Positions 16,426 to 24,962 of a stretch of DNA of 56,242 bases are shown piece by piece. Source of the stretch: CAIVPM01 sp964477265 (GTDB lineage Bacteria > Bacteroidota > Bacteroidia > Chitinophagales > Chitinophagaceae); contig CAYZDJ010000019.1 in assembly GCA_964477265.1 (NCBI GenBank), positions 1 through 56,242 of the forward strand. The letters are read 5' to 3'. Position 1 is the stretch's first letter, and each line of letters starts with the position of its first letter. The position numbers were made by a program, and so were the translations under genes. The notes beneath the pieces are model-generated. The model was not told the origin of the DNA. It was given only the letters and a program-made list of their open reading frames with translations, and ran no database searches.

Positions 16426-17769
16426 ATGAAAAAAATAATTGCTGCTGGTTTTTTAATGTTATGCTTGTCAGCTATCTTTTTTGCCTGTAAAAAAGACACA
16501 GGTAATGGAGGTTCTGGACCAAGTTTAACAATCTCTCTTTCTAAATCTCAGGTATTTTTAGCTGCACCCGAAGATGTTACTGTTACGGTTAAAGATGAAA
16601 ACAATGTAGATGTTACAGCATCTTGTACTATCAAAGTTAATGGTACAACAATGAGTGGAAACATTTACACTCCAACTGCTTCTGGCTCGTTTGACTTTAT
16701 TGCTACCAAGGGTTCTCTAACTTCCAACACAGCCAATTTGGTTGTTGTTGCAACTACCACTACTGGCATCGATTCTTTGTATGTTGTACTTTCTAAGGAC
16801 ACTATCGAGTACAACGAATTTGACACTTGTGCAATTACTGTTTTTGATAAAATAACCAATGCAAATGTTACTGCTCAGGCTAAAATTTTTGTAAATTCAA
16901 AAGGCATTGCAGGCACATCATACACTGCTGCTGCATTACAAAATGTACCAGTATTTGCTACTTTAGGTTCAAGATATGCAAAAGCCAAAACCTTATATGT
17001 AAAATCTCCAACCCCTTCTCCATTTACGCGTAAACTTTTAGTTGAAGACTTTACAGGTACATGGTGTGGCTATTGCACAAGGGTATCACATTCGTTAGAA
17101 CAATATACACCAACCAAACCAAATACTATTGTTGTATCTGTGCATGGTGGTGCTGGCTCAAGCGATCCATATCAATACCAATATGTAACCAGCTTAGGCA
17201 ATAGCGTTGGACTATCAGGATATCCTACTGTAAATGTTAACAGATATAAAAAGTGGGATGAAGTAAATTCTACTTTAGATGCTGAATTAAGCAGGTGGGC
17301 TCCTTTGGGCTTAGCTATTGAAAGCAGCGTAAGCGGTAGTACAATTTCTGGAAAAGCTAAAGTTAAGTTCAATGTATCTACTTCAAAATCTATGAAAATT
17401 GTAGTAGCCTTGGTTGAAAACGGATTGATATATAATCAAACAAATTACTATTCGCCAAGTGGTGGTGCTAGTCCAACTTTATATAGTGGTGCAAATCCAA
17501 TTGTAGGTTTTGTACACAATGGTGTTTTAAGAAAAGCAGCTACAGATATTTTTGGTGATGCTATTCCTTCTATTCAGCAGGTAAAAGATAACGTTTATGA
17601 ATTTAACTTTAGCATGAGTACAACTGGTACTAATGCTGCTGGAACAAGCTATACTGTTGATCCTAGCAAATGTTCAATTGTTGCTTATGTTATAGATGGA
17701 ACAACAGCTAAAAAAGGAGTTTATAATGTACAAAGAGCTGATGTAGGTACTGTTAAAAACTACGATTAA
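16426..17769 (+). CDS. Omp28-related lipoprotein with thioredoxin-like CxxC
   Basis: A 447-residue lipoprotein (signal ending FFAC, followed by KKD). Two Ig-like segments (about 30-105 and 110-190) precede a thioredoxin-like Omp28 domain that begins LLVEDFTGTWC214-G-Y-C217 and contains VSVHGG and GYPTVNVNRY. The C-terminal 150 residues form a further beta-rich part (MKIVVALVENGLIYNQTNYY). Omp28-related proteins are common in Bacteroidota and their function is poorly known. It is followed by a strong terminator. Confidence 0.8.
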   Translation: MKKIIAAGFLMLCLSAIFFACKKDTGNGGSGPSLTISLSKSQVFLAAPEDVTVTVKDENNVDVTASCTIKVNGTTMSGNIYTPTASGSFDFIATKGSLTSNTANLVVVATTTTGIDSLYVVLSKDTIEYNEFDTCAITVFDKITNANVTAQAKIFVNSKGIAGTSYTAAALQNVPVFATLGSRYAKAKTLYVKSPTPSPFTRKLLVEDFTGTWCGYCTRVSHSLEQYTPTKPNTIVVSVHGGAGSSDPYQYQYVTSLGNSVGLSGYPTVNVNRYKKWDEVNSTLDAELSRWAPLGLAIESSVSGSTISGKAKVKFNVSTSKSMKIVVALVENGLIYNQTNYYSPSGGASPTLYSGANPIVGFVHNGVLRKAATDIFGDAIPSIQQVKDNVYEFNFSMSTTGTNAAGTSYTVDPSKCSIVAYVIDGTTAKKGVYNVQRADVGTVKNYD

Positions 17770-17795
17770 TATTACTGCTATATTATAGCAAATGT

Positions 17796-17843
17796 TTAAA
17801 CCCCAAGAGAAATTAATTTAGTTAATTACCTCTTGGGGTTTAA
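17796..17843. terminator. terminator after the Omp28-like gene
   Basis: TTAAACCCCAAGAG (17796-17809) pairs with CTCTTGGGGTTTAA (17830-17843), a 14-bp perfect stem with a 20-nt loop, 26 bases after the stop codon. Confidence 0.8.
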
Positions 17844-18054
17844 TATTAATTGATGAAAATATTAAGCTTCTTTTATAACAGTACAACAGATTTTCATTTA
17901 GTATTTGAAAAGCTATAAAGTACGTCACTTTGAGTAATGAAACAGTCATTTATGTTAATAAAGTGAAATAGGTTGCTGCGTTGGGCTAAAAACTAATTTT
18001 ACAAAGACTTGCCTAGAATTTATTTAAATCAATTTTGAAAGAAGTCTATCAGAT
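17844..18054. other. spacer between terminators
   Basis: About 210 bases separate the Omp28 and infC terminators. No gene was seen. In particular no rpmI (L35) or rplT (L20) frame follows infC here. Confidence 0.55.
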
Positions 18055-18098
18055 AAAAAAATACAGGCTACATTAAACAATGTAGCCTGTATTTTTTT
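18055..18098. terminator. strong terminator downstream of infC
   Basis: The stem ATACAGGCTACATT (18061-18074) with AATGTAGCCTGTAT (18079-18092) has a 4-nt loop and is flanked by A and T runs on either side, so it works on both strands. It closes the thrS-infC transcript 27 bases after the infC stop. Confidence 0.88.
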
Positions 18099-18124
18099 AT
18101 AATTGATAAATCTAATAATCAATT

Positions 18125-18727
18125 TTATTTGGCACTGCCTGGTTCAGTGGTTTCTTTTTTCTTCTTACCAGTTTTTGGTGTAAGCATCAAAAACATTCTT
18201 TTACCTTCAAGTTTAGGTAATGTTTCTGGTTGCCCAACTTCTGCAAGTCTTTCAGCAAATTTTAGCAATACCAATTCACCTCTTTCTTTAAACTGTATTG
18301 CACGACCTTTAAACTGTACATAAGCCTTAACCTTATTACCATCCTTTAAAAAACCTTCTGCGTGTTTTGCTTTAAAGTCAAAGTCATGGTCATCAGTTCC
18401 TGGTGTAAAACGAACTTCCTTAACCTCGCTTTGCTTGGCATTGGCTTTCATTTCCTTTTCCTTTTTCTTTTTCTCATAAAGGAATTTTTTATAGTCAATT
18501 GCCTTGCAAACTGGCGGATCTGCATTAGGAGAAATTTCAACTAAATCTAATTCTAAAGACTGGGCAATTTTTAATGCTTCTTGAATTGGATAAACACCCA
18601 CTGTTATATTCTCTCCAACAAGCCTTACTTGTTGTGCCCTAATTCTTTCGTTGATACGATGTTCTGGTTCGGGTTGTCTAAAACGTGGATTAAATCTGCC
18701 CCCTCCCGGGCGTGGTGGAAATGCCAT
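18125..18727 (-). CDS. infC: translation initiation factor IF-3
   Basis: A 200-residue IF-3 that binds the 30S subunit and checks initiator tRNA and start codon. After a Gly/Pro/Arg-rich extension (residues 1-20), the N-domain has RINERIRAQQVRLVGENI and DLVEISPNADPPVCKAIDY. The Lys-rich linker and C-domain follow (VKEVRF, GNKVKAYVQFKGR). The gene starts with ATG, not the AUU start known from enterobacterial infC. It follows thrS by 40 bp. The usual downstream rpmI-rplT pair is absent. The C-terminus ends in a Lys-rich tail. Confidence 0.96.
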   Translation of the reverse strand: MAFPPRPGGGRFNPRFRQPEPEHRINERIRAQQVRLVGENITVGVYPIQEALKIAQSLELDLVEISPNADPPVCKAIDYKKFLYEKKKKEKEMKANAKQSEVKEVRFTPGTDDHDFDFKAKHAEGFLKDGNKVKAYVQFKGRAIQFKERGELVLLKFAERLAEVGQPETLPKLEGKRMFLMLTPKTGKKKKETTEPGSAK

Positions 18728-18767
18728 TAAGTATTATTTGGTTATAAATATTTTTTCAAAAATAGAG

Positions 18768-20705
18768 TTATTCGCCTGACTTTCTCTCAAAAATTTCCTC
18801 ACAAATGTTTTGTATAAATTCTGAAACTGCTTGTTGCCCAGCATCACCCTTGCCTTGCCTTCTTATAGAAACCTTATTTTCTGCTTCTTCTTTTTCGCCA
18901 ATTACCAGCATATAAGGCACTTTCATTAACTCTGTATCACGAATTTTTTTACCAATTTTTTCGTTCCTGTCATCAATTTCTACACGCACTCCTTTGGCTA
19001 AAAGTTGTTGCTGAACATCTTTTGCATAAGGCAAAAATTTATCGCTGATTGGTAAAATTTTAACCTGTAATGGTGCTAACCAAACTGGGAATTTACCAGC
19101 ATAATGTTCAAGTAAAAATCCAATAAACCTTTCGTGTGTACCCAATGGTGCACGATGAATAATTAATGGAATTTCTGGCTCATTATTTTGATTAGTAAAT
19201 GAAAGTTTAAAGCTACGGCTTTGTGCAAAGTCAACCTGGTTTGTAGCTAAAGTAAACTCACGACCAATCACACTAAAAATCTGCACATCTATTTTAGGAC
19301 CATAAAACGCAGCTTCATCCTGCACTTCAATAAATGGCGTTCCTGTTTCTATTAAAACTTGACGAACTAATTCTTCTGTTTCTTTCCAAAGTTCAGGTTC
19401 ATTCACATATTTCTGTCCCAGTTTTTCAGGGTTATGCAAGCTTAAACGCATTACATATTTATCTATTCCAAAAATTTTGAAATACTTTAAATACATAGCA
19501 TTCACAGCTTTAAACTCTTGAGCAAAATCTTCTTTGCTACAATAAATATGTGCATCGTTCATATGCAAGCAACGCACACGCATCAAGCCAAATAATTCAC
19601 CACTTTGCTCATATCTGTAACAAGTTCCATACTCTGCAATTCTATATGGCAAGTCTCTATAACTTTTAGGCTCAGCATCAAATATTTTATGATGATGTGG
19701 ACAGTTCATTGCACGTAAATAAAAAGTTTCTCCATCAATCTCCATTGGTGGAAACATACTATCTGCATAGTAAGGCAAATGTCCACTTGTATGGTACAAA
19801 CTTTCTTTTGCAATATGTGGTGTAACAACTCTTTTATAACCACCAGCAGTTTCAGTTTCTTTAGCCAGTTTTTCAAGCTCTTCAATAATAACAGTACCAT
19901 TGGGCATCCATAAAATCAAGCCCTGACCAACCTGGTCATCCATTGTATAAATGCTCAATTCTTTACCCAATTTTCTATGGTCACGTTTCTTAGCTTCTTC
20001 AAGTAAGGCAAGGTATTCATCCAACTCTTTTTGGTTAGGAAATGTAACTCCATAAATACGTGTAAGCATTTTATTTTTTTCGTCTCCTTTCCAAAATGCA
20101 CCAGCAATAGAAGTTAGTTTTATAGCCTTAATAAATCCAGTATTTGGAATATGTGGACCACGACATAAATCTGTAAAATTTCCCTGTGTGTAAAATGTAA
20201 TAGAACCATCTTCAAGGTTTTGCAACAAGTCTAATTTATATTCATCGCCTTTTTCTTGAAAGTATTGTATAGCTTCAGCTTTAGCTTGTTCTTTACGTAA
20301 AAATGGATTGGCTTTTTTTGCCAGTTCATTCATCTTTTTTTCAATGGCTAACAAATCCTCTTCACTCATTTTTTTATCGCCTAAATCAACATCATAATAA
20401 AAACCTTTATCCAATGCAGGGCCAACCCAAAATTTTGCACCAGTAAATTTATCTTCAATTGCCTCAGCCATTAAATGTGCAGATGAATGCCAGAAAGTAT
20501 TTTTGCCTTCAGCATCATCCCAGCTCAAGAGTTGCAGTTTGCTATCACTTGTTATAGGGAAAGTTACATCAACAACTTTATCATTCACTTTGGCAACCAA
20601 AATTTTTCTTGCCAAACCTTCGCTAATGCTCTTTGCAATTTCAATTGCAGAAACGCCACTTTCAAATTGGCGAACTGCACCATCTGGAAAACTAATGTTA
20701 ATCAT
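18768..20705 (-). CDS. thrS: threonyl-tRNA synthetase
   Basis: A 645-residue class II synthetase of normal length. Domains in order: TGS (about 1-60), an editing domain with the HSSAHLMAEA metal site (about 65-220), the catalytic core with RAMNCPHHHKIF and HRAPLGTHERFIGF, and a C-terminal anticodon domain (about 540-640). The Cys of MNCP and the later His residues fit the zinc site that recognises threonine. It loads threonine on tRNA in the cytoplasm. It is co-transcribed with infC. Its leader carries a hairpin at 20736-20768 that may control expression. Confidence 0.97.
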   Translation of the reverse strand: MINISFPDGAVRQFESGVSAIEIAKSISEGLARKILVAKVNDKVVDVTFPITSDSKLQLLSWDDAEGKNTFWHSSAHLMAEAIEDKFTGAKFWVGPALDKGFYYDVDLGDKKMSEEDLLAIEKKMNELAKKANPFLRKEQAKAEAIQYFQEKGDEYKLDLLQNLEDGSITFYTQGNFTDLCRGPHIPNTGFIKAIKLTSIAGAFWKGDEKNKMLTRIYGVTFPNQKELDEYLALLEEAKKRDHRKLGKELSIYTMDDQVGQGLILWMPNGTVIIEELEKLAKETETAGGYKRVVTPHIAKESLYHTSGHLPYYADSMFPPMEIDGETFYLRAMNCPHHHKIFDAEPKSYRDLPYRIAEYGTCYRYEQSGELFGLMRVRCLHMNDAHIYCSKEDFAQEFKAVNAMYLKYFKIFGIDKYVMRLSLHNPEKLGQKYVNEPELWKETEELVRQVLIETGTPFIEVQDEAAFYGPKIDVQIFSVIGREFTLATNQVDFAQSRSFKLSFTNQNNEPEIPLIIHRAPLGTHERFIGFLLEHYAGKFPVWLAPLQVKILPISDKFLPYAKDVQQQLLAKGVRVEIDDRNEKIGKKIRDTELMKVPYMLVIGEKEEAENKVSIRRQGKGDAGQQAVSEFIQNICEEIFERKSGE

Positions 20706-20735
20706 AAACTTACTTTATTAAAATCTTTTTACTAA

Positions 20736-20768
20736 AAACCTTGAAAGTTTTTAAAACCTTCAAGGTTT
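20736..20768 (-). promoter_or_regulatory. hairpin in the thrS leader, possible attenuator
   Basis: AAACCTTGAA (20736-20745) pairs with TTCAAGGTTT (20759-20768). On the minus strand the stem is followed by TTTTTAG, as in a terminator, 31 bases before the thrS start. It could be a dispersed repeat instead. Confidence 0.4.
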
Positions 20769-20786
20769 GTTTATTTTTAGATGTGG

Positions 20787-20794
20787 CGAAAATA
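20787..20794 (-). promoter_or_regulatory. candidate -7 box for thrS
   Basis: On the minus strand this reads TATTTTCG, the same octamer as upstream of ferredoxin. The upstream TTG box is weak (TTA). Transcription from here would include the hairpin in a leader of about 75 bases. Confidence 0.25.
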
Positions 20795-20920
20795 ATGGAA
20801 TGGCTTTTTATTTTAATGATAAGTTTGAGAGAAAGGTATTTCCTTTAGCATCAGTTTTATAACCTTTAACATTTCTTTATAATTTACTTCCCTACTTTCA
20901 CTGTTCAATAAATTATTTAT

Positions 20921-21289
20921 ATGAAAAAAATATTTCAATTGCTAACTGTTCTTTTTGTGACATTAATATTTAATGCTTGCAAACCATCGCAAAACGAAAC
21001 ACTGATTATTGGCAACTGGCAAGCCATAACGTGGGTTAATGGCAGTGGTGCTTCTATTCAAAATACAGAAACCACAAGCTTTTTATTTAGCAATGACAAT
21101 AAATACACCTACAATAATTTGGGAACTACCGAAAAAGGAACTTACAAAGTAGAAAATGATATGCTGTTTACCACACCAGAAAATGGAACAGAAATGATGG
21201 TAAAAATTGCTAAACTCACAAAAGACAGTTTAATGTTTTCTATGAGCAGAAGCGGGTTTCAGGAAAGTATAACACTTATAAAAAAATAG
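20921..21289 (+). CDS. small lipocalin-like lipoprotein
   Basis: A 122-residue lipoprotein (MKKIFQLL...FNAC). The mature part has the GNWQAI start and a series of short strands ending in a hydrophobic strand, like small lipocalin-like domains of Bacteroidota (GTYKVENDMLFTTPENG). Such proteins presumably face the periplasm. No ligand can be named. It is convergent with the HHH gene with one base between the stop codons. Confidence 0.65.
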   Translation: MKKIFQLLTVLFVTLIFNACKPSQNETLIIGNWQAITWVNGSGASIQNTETTSFLFSNDNKYTYNNLGTTEKGTYKVENDMLFTTPENGTEMMVKIAKLTKDSLMFSMSRSGFQESITLIKK

Positions 21290-21290
21290 T

Positions 21291-22202
21291 TTACTCAGTG
21301 GTTAAGTAAGGTGCGATTTTATCAACAATATCTTTCTTTATAAATATAATTTTCTTAAGGTCTTGCACTGTTTTGTAATTGCCATGCTGCGTTCTGTAAA
21401 TTACAATTGCTTTTGCAATTTCTTTACTGATGTATGGATGACCTCCTAACTCAAAATCGTTGGCTGTATTGATGTTTAGCTTATTGATGGTTGTTGTTTG
21501 CAAGGTTAAATATGGCAGCATTGCATTGTAAATGCTATCTGTTACATCATAAGTTTCCCTTACTTGATTTATACTTAAAAAACCACCTAACTTATCCCTG
21601 TATTTTACAATTTTATAAGCTAAGTTTCCAACTCCAGGCAATTGCCTGAAATCATTTACAGAAGCAGTATTGATATCAATTGATGATATAACCTTAACAT
21701 TATTTTTTGCACTAAAATTGCTGTTGAATTTATTGGATGAATTAGGTGTATTGATTACGATATATGGCACAAGTTTATCAGCATCTTCTTGTTTCAAACC
21801 CCAAATTTTTCTAAAGTCATCAGGCTTGTAAAATTTGCCCCCTTTGCCTCGGTAATTTAAAATTGTTTTTATTAGTTTTTGCGGTAACCCAAGTTTAGCA
21901 AACCCATTTTCATCAATGGTATTTGGGTCAAATTCAAAAGCATTTATAGTATAACTTTCTACTTCTTTTTTATTGTACTTGAAATTACTTCTTTCTTCAA
22001 CTTCATCATTTGCTGCACTATCACTTGCAGCTACCGCATTGCTTGCAATCTTGGCAAACTCAGCATTTACAGGCTCTTTGGCTTTTTTATTTGCAAAATA
22101 ATATGGCAACGAAATAATAAGTGCAATAATGATTGCTAACGTAATTGCAGCAACAGATTCCTTTCTTGAGAAAGAAAAATATTCATGAAAAATTTTTTTC
22201 AT
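21291..22202 (-). CDS. ComEA-like helix-hairpin-helix protein
   Basis: A 303-residue protein; the ATG at 22202 is preferred over a TTG two codons upstream. One membrane segment (about 20-36, ITLAIIIALIISLPYYF) anchors it, followed by a linker rich in Ala/Ser/Glu. Three ComEA-type HHH regions follow, at about 90-150 (LGLPQKLIKTILNYRGKGG), 175-225 (INTASVNDFRQLPGVGNLAYKIVKYR) and 240-300 (LNINTANDFELGGHPYISKEIAKAIVIYR). ComEA binds incoming DNA during transformation; this protein is longer, with three HHH units. comEC is elsewhere in the window. The MBL gene lies 15 bp upstream. Confidence 0.8.
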   Translation of the reverse strand: MKKIFHEYFSFSRKESVAAITLAIIIALIISLPYYFANKKAKEPVNAEFAKIASNAVAASDSAANDEVEERSNFKYNKKEVESYTINAFEFDPNTIDENGFAKLGLPQKLIKTILNYRGKGGKFYKPDDFRKIWGLKQEDADKLVPYIVINTPNSSNKFNSNFSAKNNVKVISSIDINTASVNDFRQLPGVGNLAYKIVKYRDKLGGFLSINQVRETYDVTDSIYNAMLPYLTLQTTTINKLNINTANDFELGGHPYISKEIAKAIVIYRTQHGNYKTVQDLKKIIFIKKDIVDKIAPYLTTE

Positions 22203-22217
22203 CAACAAATGTTTTCA

Positions 22218-22991
22218 CTACAAACTTAATACTAATCCATCATACGCCAATTGTGTATGTTGTTGTAACTCAGCATTAATTTCGTCGTGCAATCCCATTT
22301 GGTGACTAATATGCGTAAAATATGTTTGTGGAATATGCAGTTCGTTTGCTAAATTAACAGCTTCCTGCAAGTTAAAATGAGAGATATGTTTTTCTTGTCG
22401 CAAGGCATTTAGCACAAGCATTTTACTACCAGCTATCTTTTGTTTTTCTTTATCATCAATTCTGTTGGCATCAGTTATATAGGTAAAATCATTTATTCTA
22501 AAACCAAGCACAGGCATTTTTAAGTGCCATGCTTTTATTGGTTGCAATTCAATATCACCTATTGTAAATTTTTCTTCATCAATATTATTTAAAATTAAGT
22601 TGGGCACACCAGGGTACCTTTCACTGGCAAATGCATAATGAAACTCATTGTATATAACATTTGCAGTAAGTTCATTGGCATACAAACTCATTGGTTCATT
22701 GCTAAAAAAATTGTAAGCCCTAACATCATCAAGCCCAGCAAGGTGGTCTTTATGAGGATGAGTAAATACAACTCCATCAAGTTTTGCAGTATTTGTTCGC
22801 AACATCTGGTAACGAAAATCTGGAGTGGTGTCAATTACAATGGCAGTAGTTTCAGTTTCAATTTTTATGCTGCTTCTAAGCCTTTTATCTTTTGAATTTG
22901 TTGATGTACAAACCTTGCAAGTGCAAGCTATCATTGGCACACCACTGCTTGTGCCTGTTCCTAAAAAAGTAATTTTTAAATGATTTTGCAA
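22218..22991 (-). CDS. MBL-fold hydrolase, PhnP-like
   Basis: A 257-residue metallo-beta-lactamase-fold enzyme. The metal site is H78-P-H80-K-D82-H83 in the THPHKDHLAGLDD block, and a later LKMPVLGFRI and TYITDANRI fit the family. Near the N-terminus a C23-x-C25-x2-C28 motif matches the structural zinc site of PhnP-type phosphodiesterases. It probably hydrolyses a small phosphodiester or cyclic phosphate. No phosphonate genes are nearby, so the PhnP pathway is not implied. It is in one operon with the flanking genes (gaps of 15 and 9 bp). Confidence 0.85.
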   Translation of the reverse strand: MQNHLKITFLGTGTSSGVPMIACTCKVCTSTNSKDKRLRSSIKIETETTAIVIDTTPDFRYQMLRTNTAKLDGVVFTHPHKDHLAGLDDVRAYNFFSNEPMSLYANELTANVIYNEFHYAFASERYPGVPNLILNNIDEEKFTIGDIELQPIKAWHLKMPVLGFRINDFTYITDANRIDDKEKQKIAGSKMLVLNALRQEKHISHFNLQEAVNLANELHIPQTYFTHISHQMGLHDEINAELQQHTQLAYDGLVLSL

Positions 22992-23000
22992 AAGATTTTA

Positions 23001-23273
23001 TTATGAAACTAAAGAAGATTTTGTAAGAATGCCATCATACAACCTTTGGCTCTCAAGCGTTAATTTATCGTAGTTAATTTCTATTTGGGGAATTAAATCA
23101 AGCAACGTATTTATTTTACCTTCTACATCTAAAAACTTATTTAAAACCACAACGCTTTTAGCTTCAAGCAAGCACCAACCACTCTGAAAATTGCCTCTTT
23201 CATATCGTACTGTGTATGCAGCTTCTTTTAAAATGCTTTCTAATTTATCTAAGGTAGATTGATTAAGTTTCAT
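23001..23273 (-). CDS. conserved small hypothetical protein
   Basis: A 90-residue protein; the ATG at 23273 is preferred to a GTG two codons upstream. It is a soluble helical protein (LNQSTLDKLESILKEAAYTVRYERGNF) with a predicted strand pair SGWCLLEAKSVVVLNKFL, then charged helices. No family name was recognised. Its 9-bp gap to the MBL gene implies translation as one operon, and it may bind or regulate that enzyme. A minus-strand TGCAACC motif lies upstream. Confidence 0.65.
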   Translation of the reverse strand: MKLNQSTLDKLESILKEAAYTVRYERGNFQSGWCLLEAKSVVVLNKFLDVEGKINTLLDLIPQIEINYDKLTLESQRLYDGILTKSSLVS

Positions 23274-23348
23274 TTGCACGGTTACTTTTACAATGTAAAA
23301 TTAAGTTCAACGCAGGTTGCAAAAGCATAAGTTTTTCCACATACTATT

Positions 23349-23810
23349 TTACAATAGTCCAAGTTTCCTTTTAAGACCTTTTTCGCCCCAACTCATAACA
23401 ACATCATGATTATACCTAAAGGCAGGTTTTAATATAAATGTCAGGTAGTTCATCCAAGGTTTTGTAGTTATTACATTCCAGTAATATGAAACGTATGTAA
23501 TGTTGTCCTTTTGTTTAAAAAGCCATGTTCCGTTTCCTTCAAGCTCACCAAAGGCAACGCCAGCAAGCTTTTTGCAATATTCATATTCTGTAAGCCTCAT
23601 GTTAAAACTCAATTTATAAGGCAAAACACTTTCCCATGTATATCGCCTTATACTATCAATGCCATTTTCATTTCCTTTATCCAATTCCTTTACGCCAAGC
23701 ACTCCTTTCCACCAAATGCTCCATTCTGTTGAGTTATAAATTGCATCCCAAACTTTTTCAACAGGTGCATCAATTTTCCAATTTGTAACAAAAGAATACT
23801 GTGTAGTCAT
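23349..23810 (-). CDS. SRPBCC-domain protein
   Basis: A 153-residue START/SRPBCC-fold protein; the ATG at 23810 is preferred over a TTG at 23816. The N-terminal WKIDAPVEKVWDAIYNSTEWSIWW is typical of the fold, and strands plus a long C-terminal helix follow. These proteins bind hydrophobic ligands in a deep cavity. The substrate is unknown. It may be the last gene of a unit or stand alone; a terminator lies 50 bases upstream. Confidence 0.8.
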   Translation of the reverse strand: MTTQYSFVTNWKIDAPVEKVWDAIYNSTEWSIWWKGVLGVKELDKGNENGIDSIRRYTWESVLPYKLSFNMRLTEYEYCKKLAGVAFGELEGNGTWLFKQKDNITYVSYYWNVITTKPWMNYLTFILKPAFRYNHDVVMSWGEKGLKRKLGLL

Positions 23811-23859
23811 AAACAATTTTAAACAATATACGTTGAAATATGCTAAAAGGTTTTTTAAA

Positions 23860-23892
23860 CAAAAAAGGAGAACCGTTGGTTCTCCTTTTTTG
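23860..23892. terminator. terminator between the small lipoprotein and SRPBCC genes
   Basis: CAAAAAAGGAGAACC pairs with GGTTCTCCTTTTTTG around GTT. On the minus strand it ends the small lipoprotein gene (23906-24337), whose stop codon is 13 bases upstream. Confidence 0.85.
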
Positions 23893-23905
23893 TTTCTTTT
23901 TATAA

Positions 23906-24337
23906 TTACTGTTTTTCATAATACAAGGTTGGCTCATCTGCCCAGCCATTATGTGCTAAAAAAACAAGCTGAGTTCCTACATACCTTATAGAATCTTTTT
24001 GTGTAAATGGAGTACCATTATTAATAAATGTTCTTGTTAAATTGTAATCTCCTGCGGTGTTTGAATTTGTTATTGTATATGTTCCACTATCTCTGTAAAT
24101 AATTGAAGACACAGGATTGGCTGTTTTAAAGCTGTCGTTGCTGTAAAACTCAATAGTAATGCCGTTGCCAGGCAAATAATTCATGTTTCCCAATATGCTG
24201 CCTTCAGATTTTCTCAACTCCCATTTTGTAGAAGATATAGCAGCATTGGCTGATATCATTTGCGTGGTAGTGGTTGATGTTTTTTTGCAGGCAACTAAAA
24301 AGCAAACGGCTATTGTAAAATAAAAAACTCTTTTCAT
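23906..24337 (-). CDS. small lipoprotein, lipocalin-like
   Basis: A 143-residue lipoprotein (signal ending FLVACKK) with a Thr-rich spacer. The mature part shows WELRKSEGSILGNMNYLPGNG followed by strands typical of lipocalin-like Bacteroidota lipoproteins (IEFYSNDSFK, DSGTYTI). The SIRYVGTQLVFLAHN C-terminal strand fits. Function and ligand are unknown. Confidence 0.65.
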   Translation of the reverse strand: MKRVFYFTIAVCFLVACKKTSTTTTQMISANAAISSTKWELRKSEGSILGNMNYLPGNGITIEFYSNDSFKTANPVSSIIYRDSGTYTITNSNTAGDYNLTRTFINNGTPFTQKDSIRYVGTQLVFLAHNGWADEPTLYYEKQ

Positions 24338-24388
24338 AATATTACTTTATACTATGACTATACTTTAATAAAAAACATTGCAAAGGCA

Positions 24389-24856
24389 TTAATTTTTTTT
24401 GTGGGTAGCCAATGCATTTTCATATTGCTCAATGTATTGTTCAACAGTAAGTTTTGTTGCTAATTCCTCAATCAGTTTTAAGGGCACGTCTGCGGGCTTT
24501 TTAAATCTAATGCAACTCTTTCCCATATCTAATTTTTTTGTGCTATGCTTTTTCCATTCTTCTGTAAACCAAGTTAGCAAAGAGTTTGAACCATACAAGC
24601 CCATGTGATAAATAGCAATATGACTTTTTTGCGAAGCAACACTTATAAAACCCAAAGGCAACTTAGGGTCGCAATGATAGCCTTTTGGATAAATGGAATG
24701 TGGCACACAATAGCTTAGCATTCCATAACCAACTCCTTCTTTAAAGCCTTTTGGTAAATTCTTTTTCAGTGCTTTGCGAATAGCAGTAATAATTGCTTTT
24801 CTATCTTCTGGCAATTGTGCTATATATTCTTCTGGTGTAGCTGCTGTTGATTGCAT
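24389..24856 (-). CDS. DUF1801 (YdhG-like) protein
   Basis: A 155-residue soluble protein with the DUF1801 pattern: PEEYIAQLPEDRKAIITAIRKAL, GYGMLSYCVPHSIYPKGYHC, IAIYHMGLYG and GKSCIRFKKPADVP. Family members resemble a frataxin-like fold (YdhG) and have been proposed to handle iron. The function here is not established. No partner gene is evident. Confidence 0.85.
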   Translation of the reverse strand: MQSTAATPEEYIAQLPEDRKAIITAIRKALKKNLPKGFKEGVGYGMLSYCVPHSIYPKGYHCDPKLPLGFISVASQKSHIAIYHMGLYGSNSLLTWFTEEWKKHSTKKLDMGKSCIRFKKPADVPLKLIEELATKLTVEQYIEQYENALATHKKN

Positions 24857-24962
24857 TTTTTATTAGTTGTTTGTCTTGAGTAAGCGTAAGTTTCATTCGG
24901 AAGTTTATTGTTAGTTTTTTACTTGCGTTTACTTTCGATTAACTAACGAACACTTTCGTTTA

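Noticed and set aside
17844..18054. Search for rpmI or rplT remnants after infC
   Set aside because: No L35- or L20-like frame was seen in either strand before the terminators.
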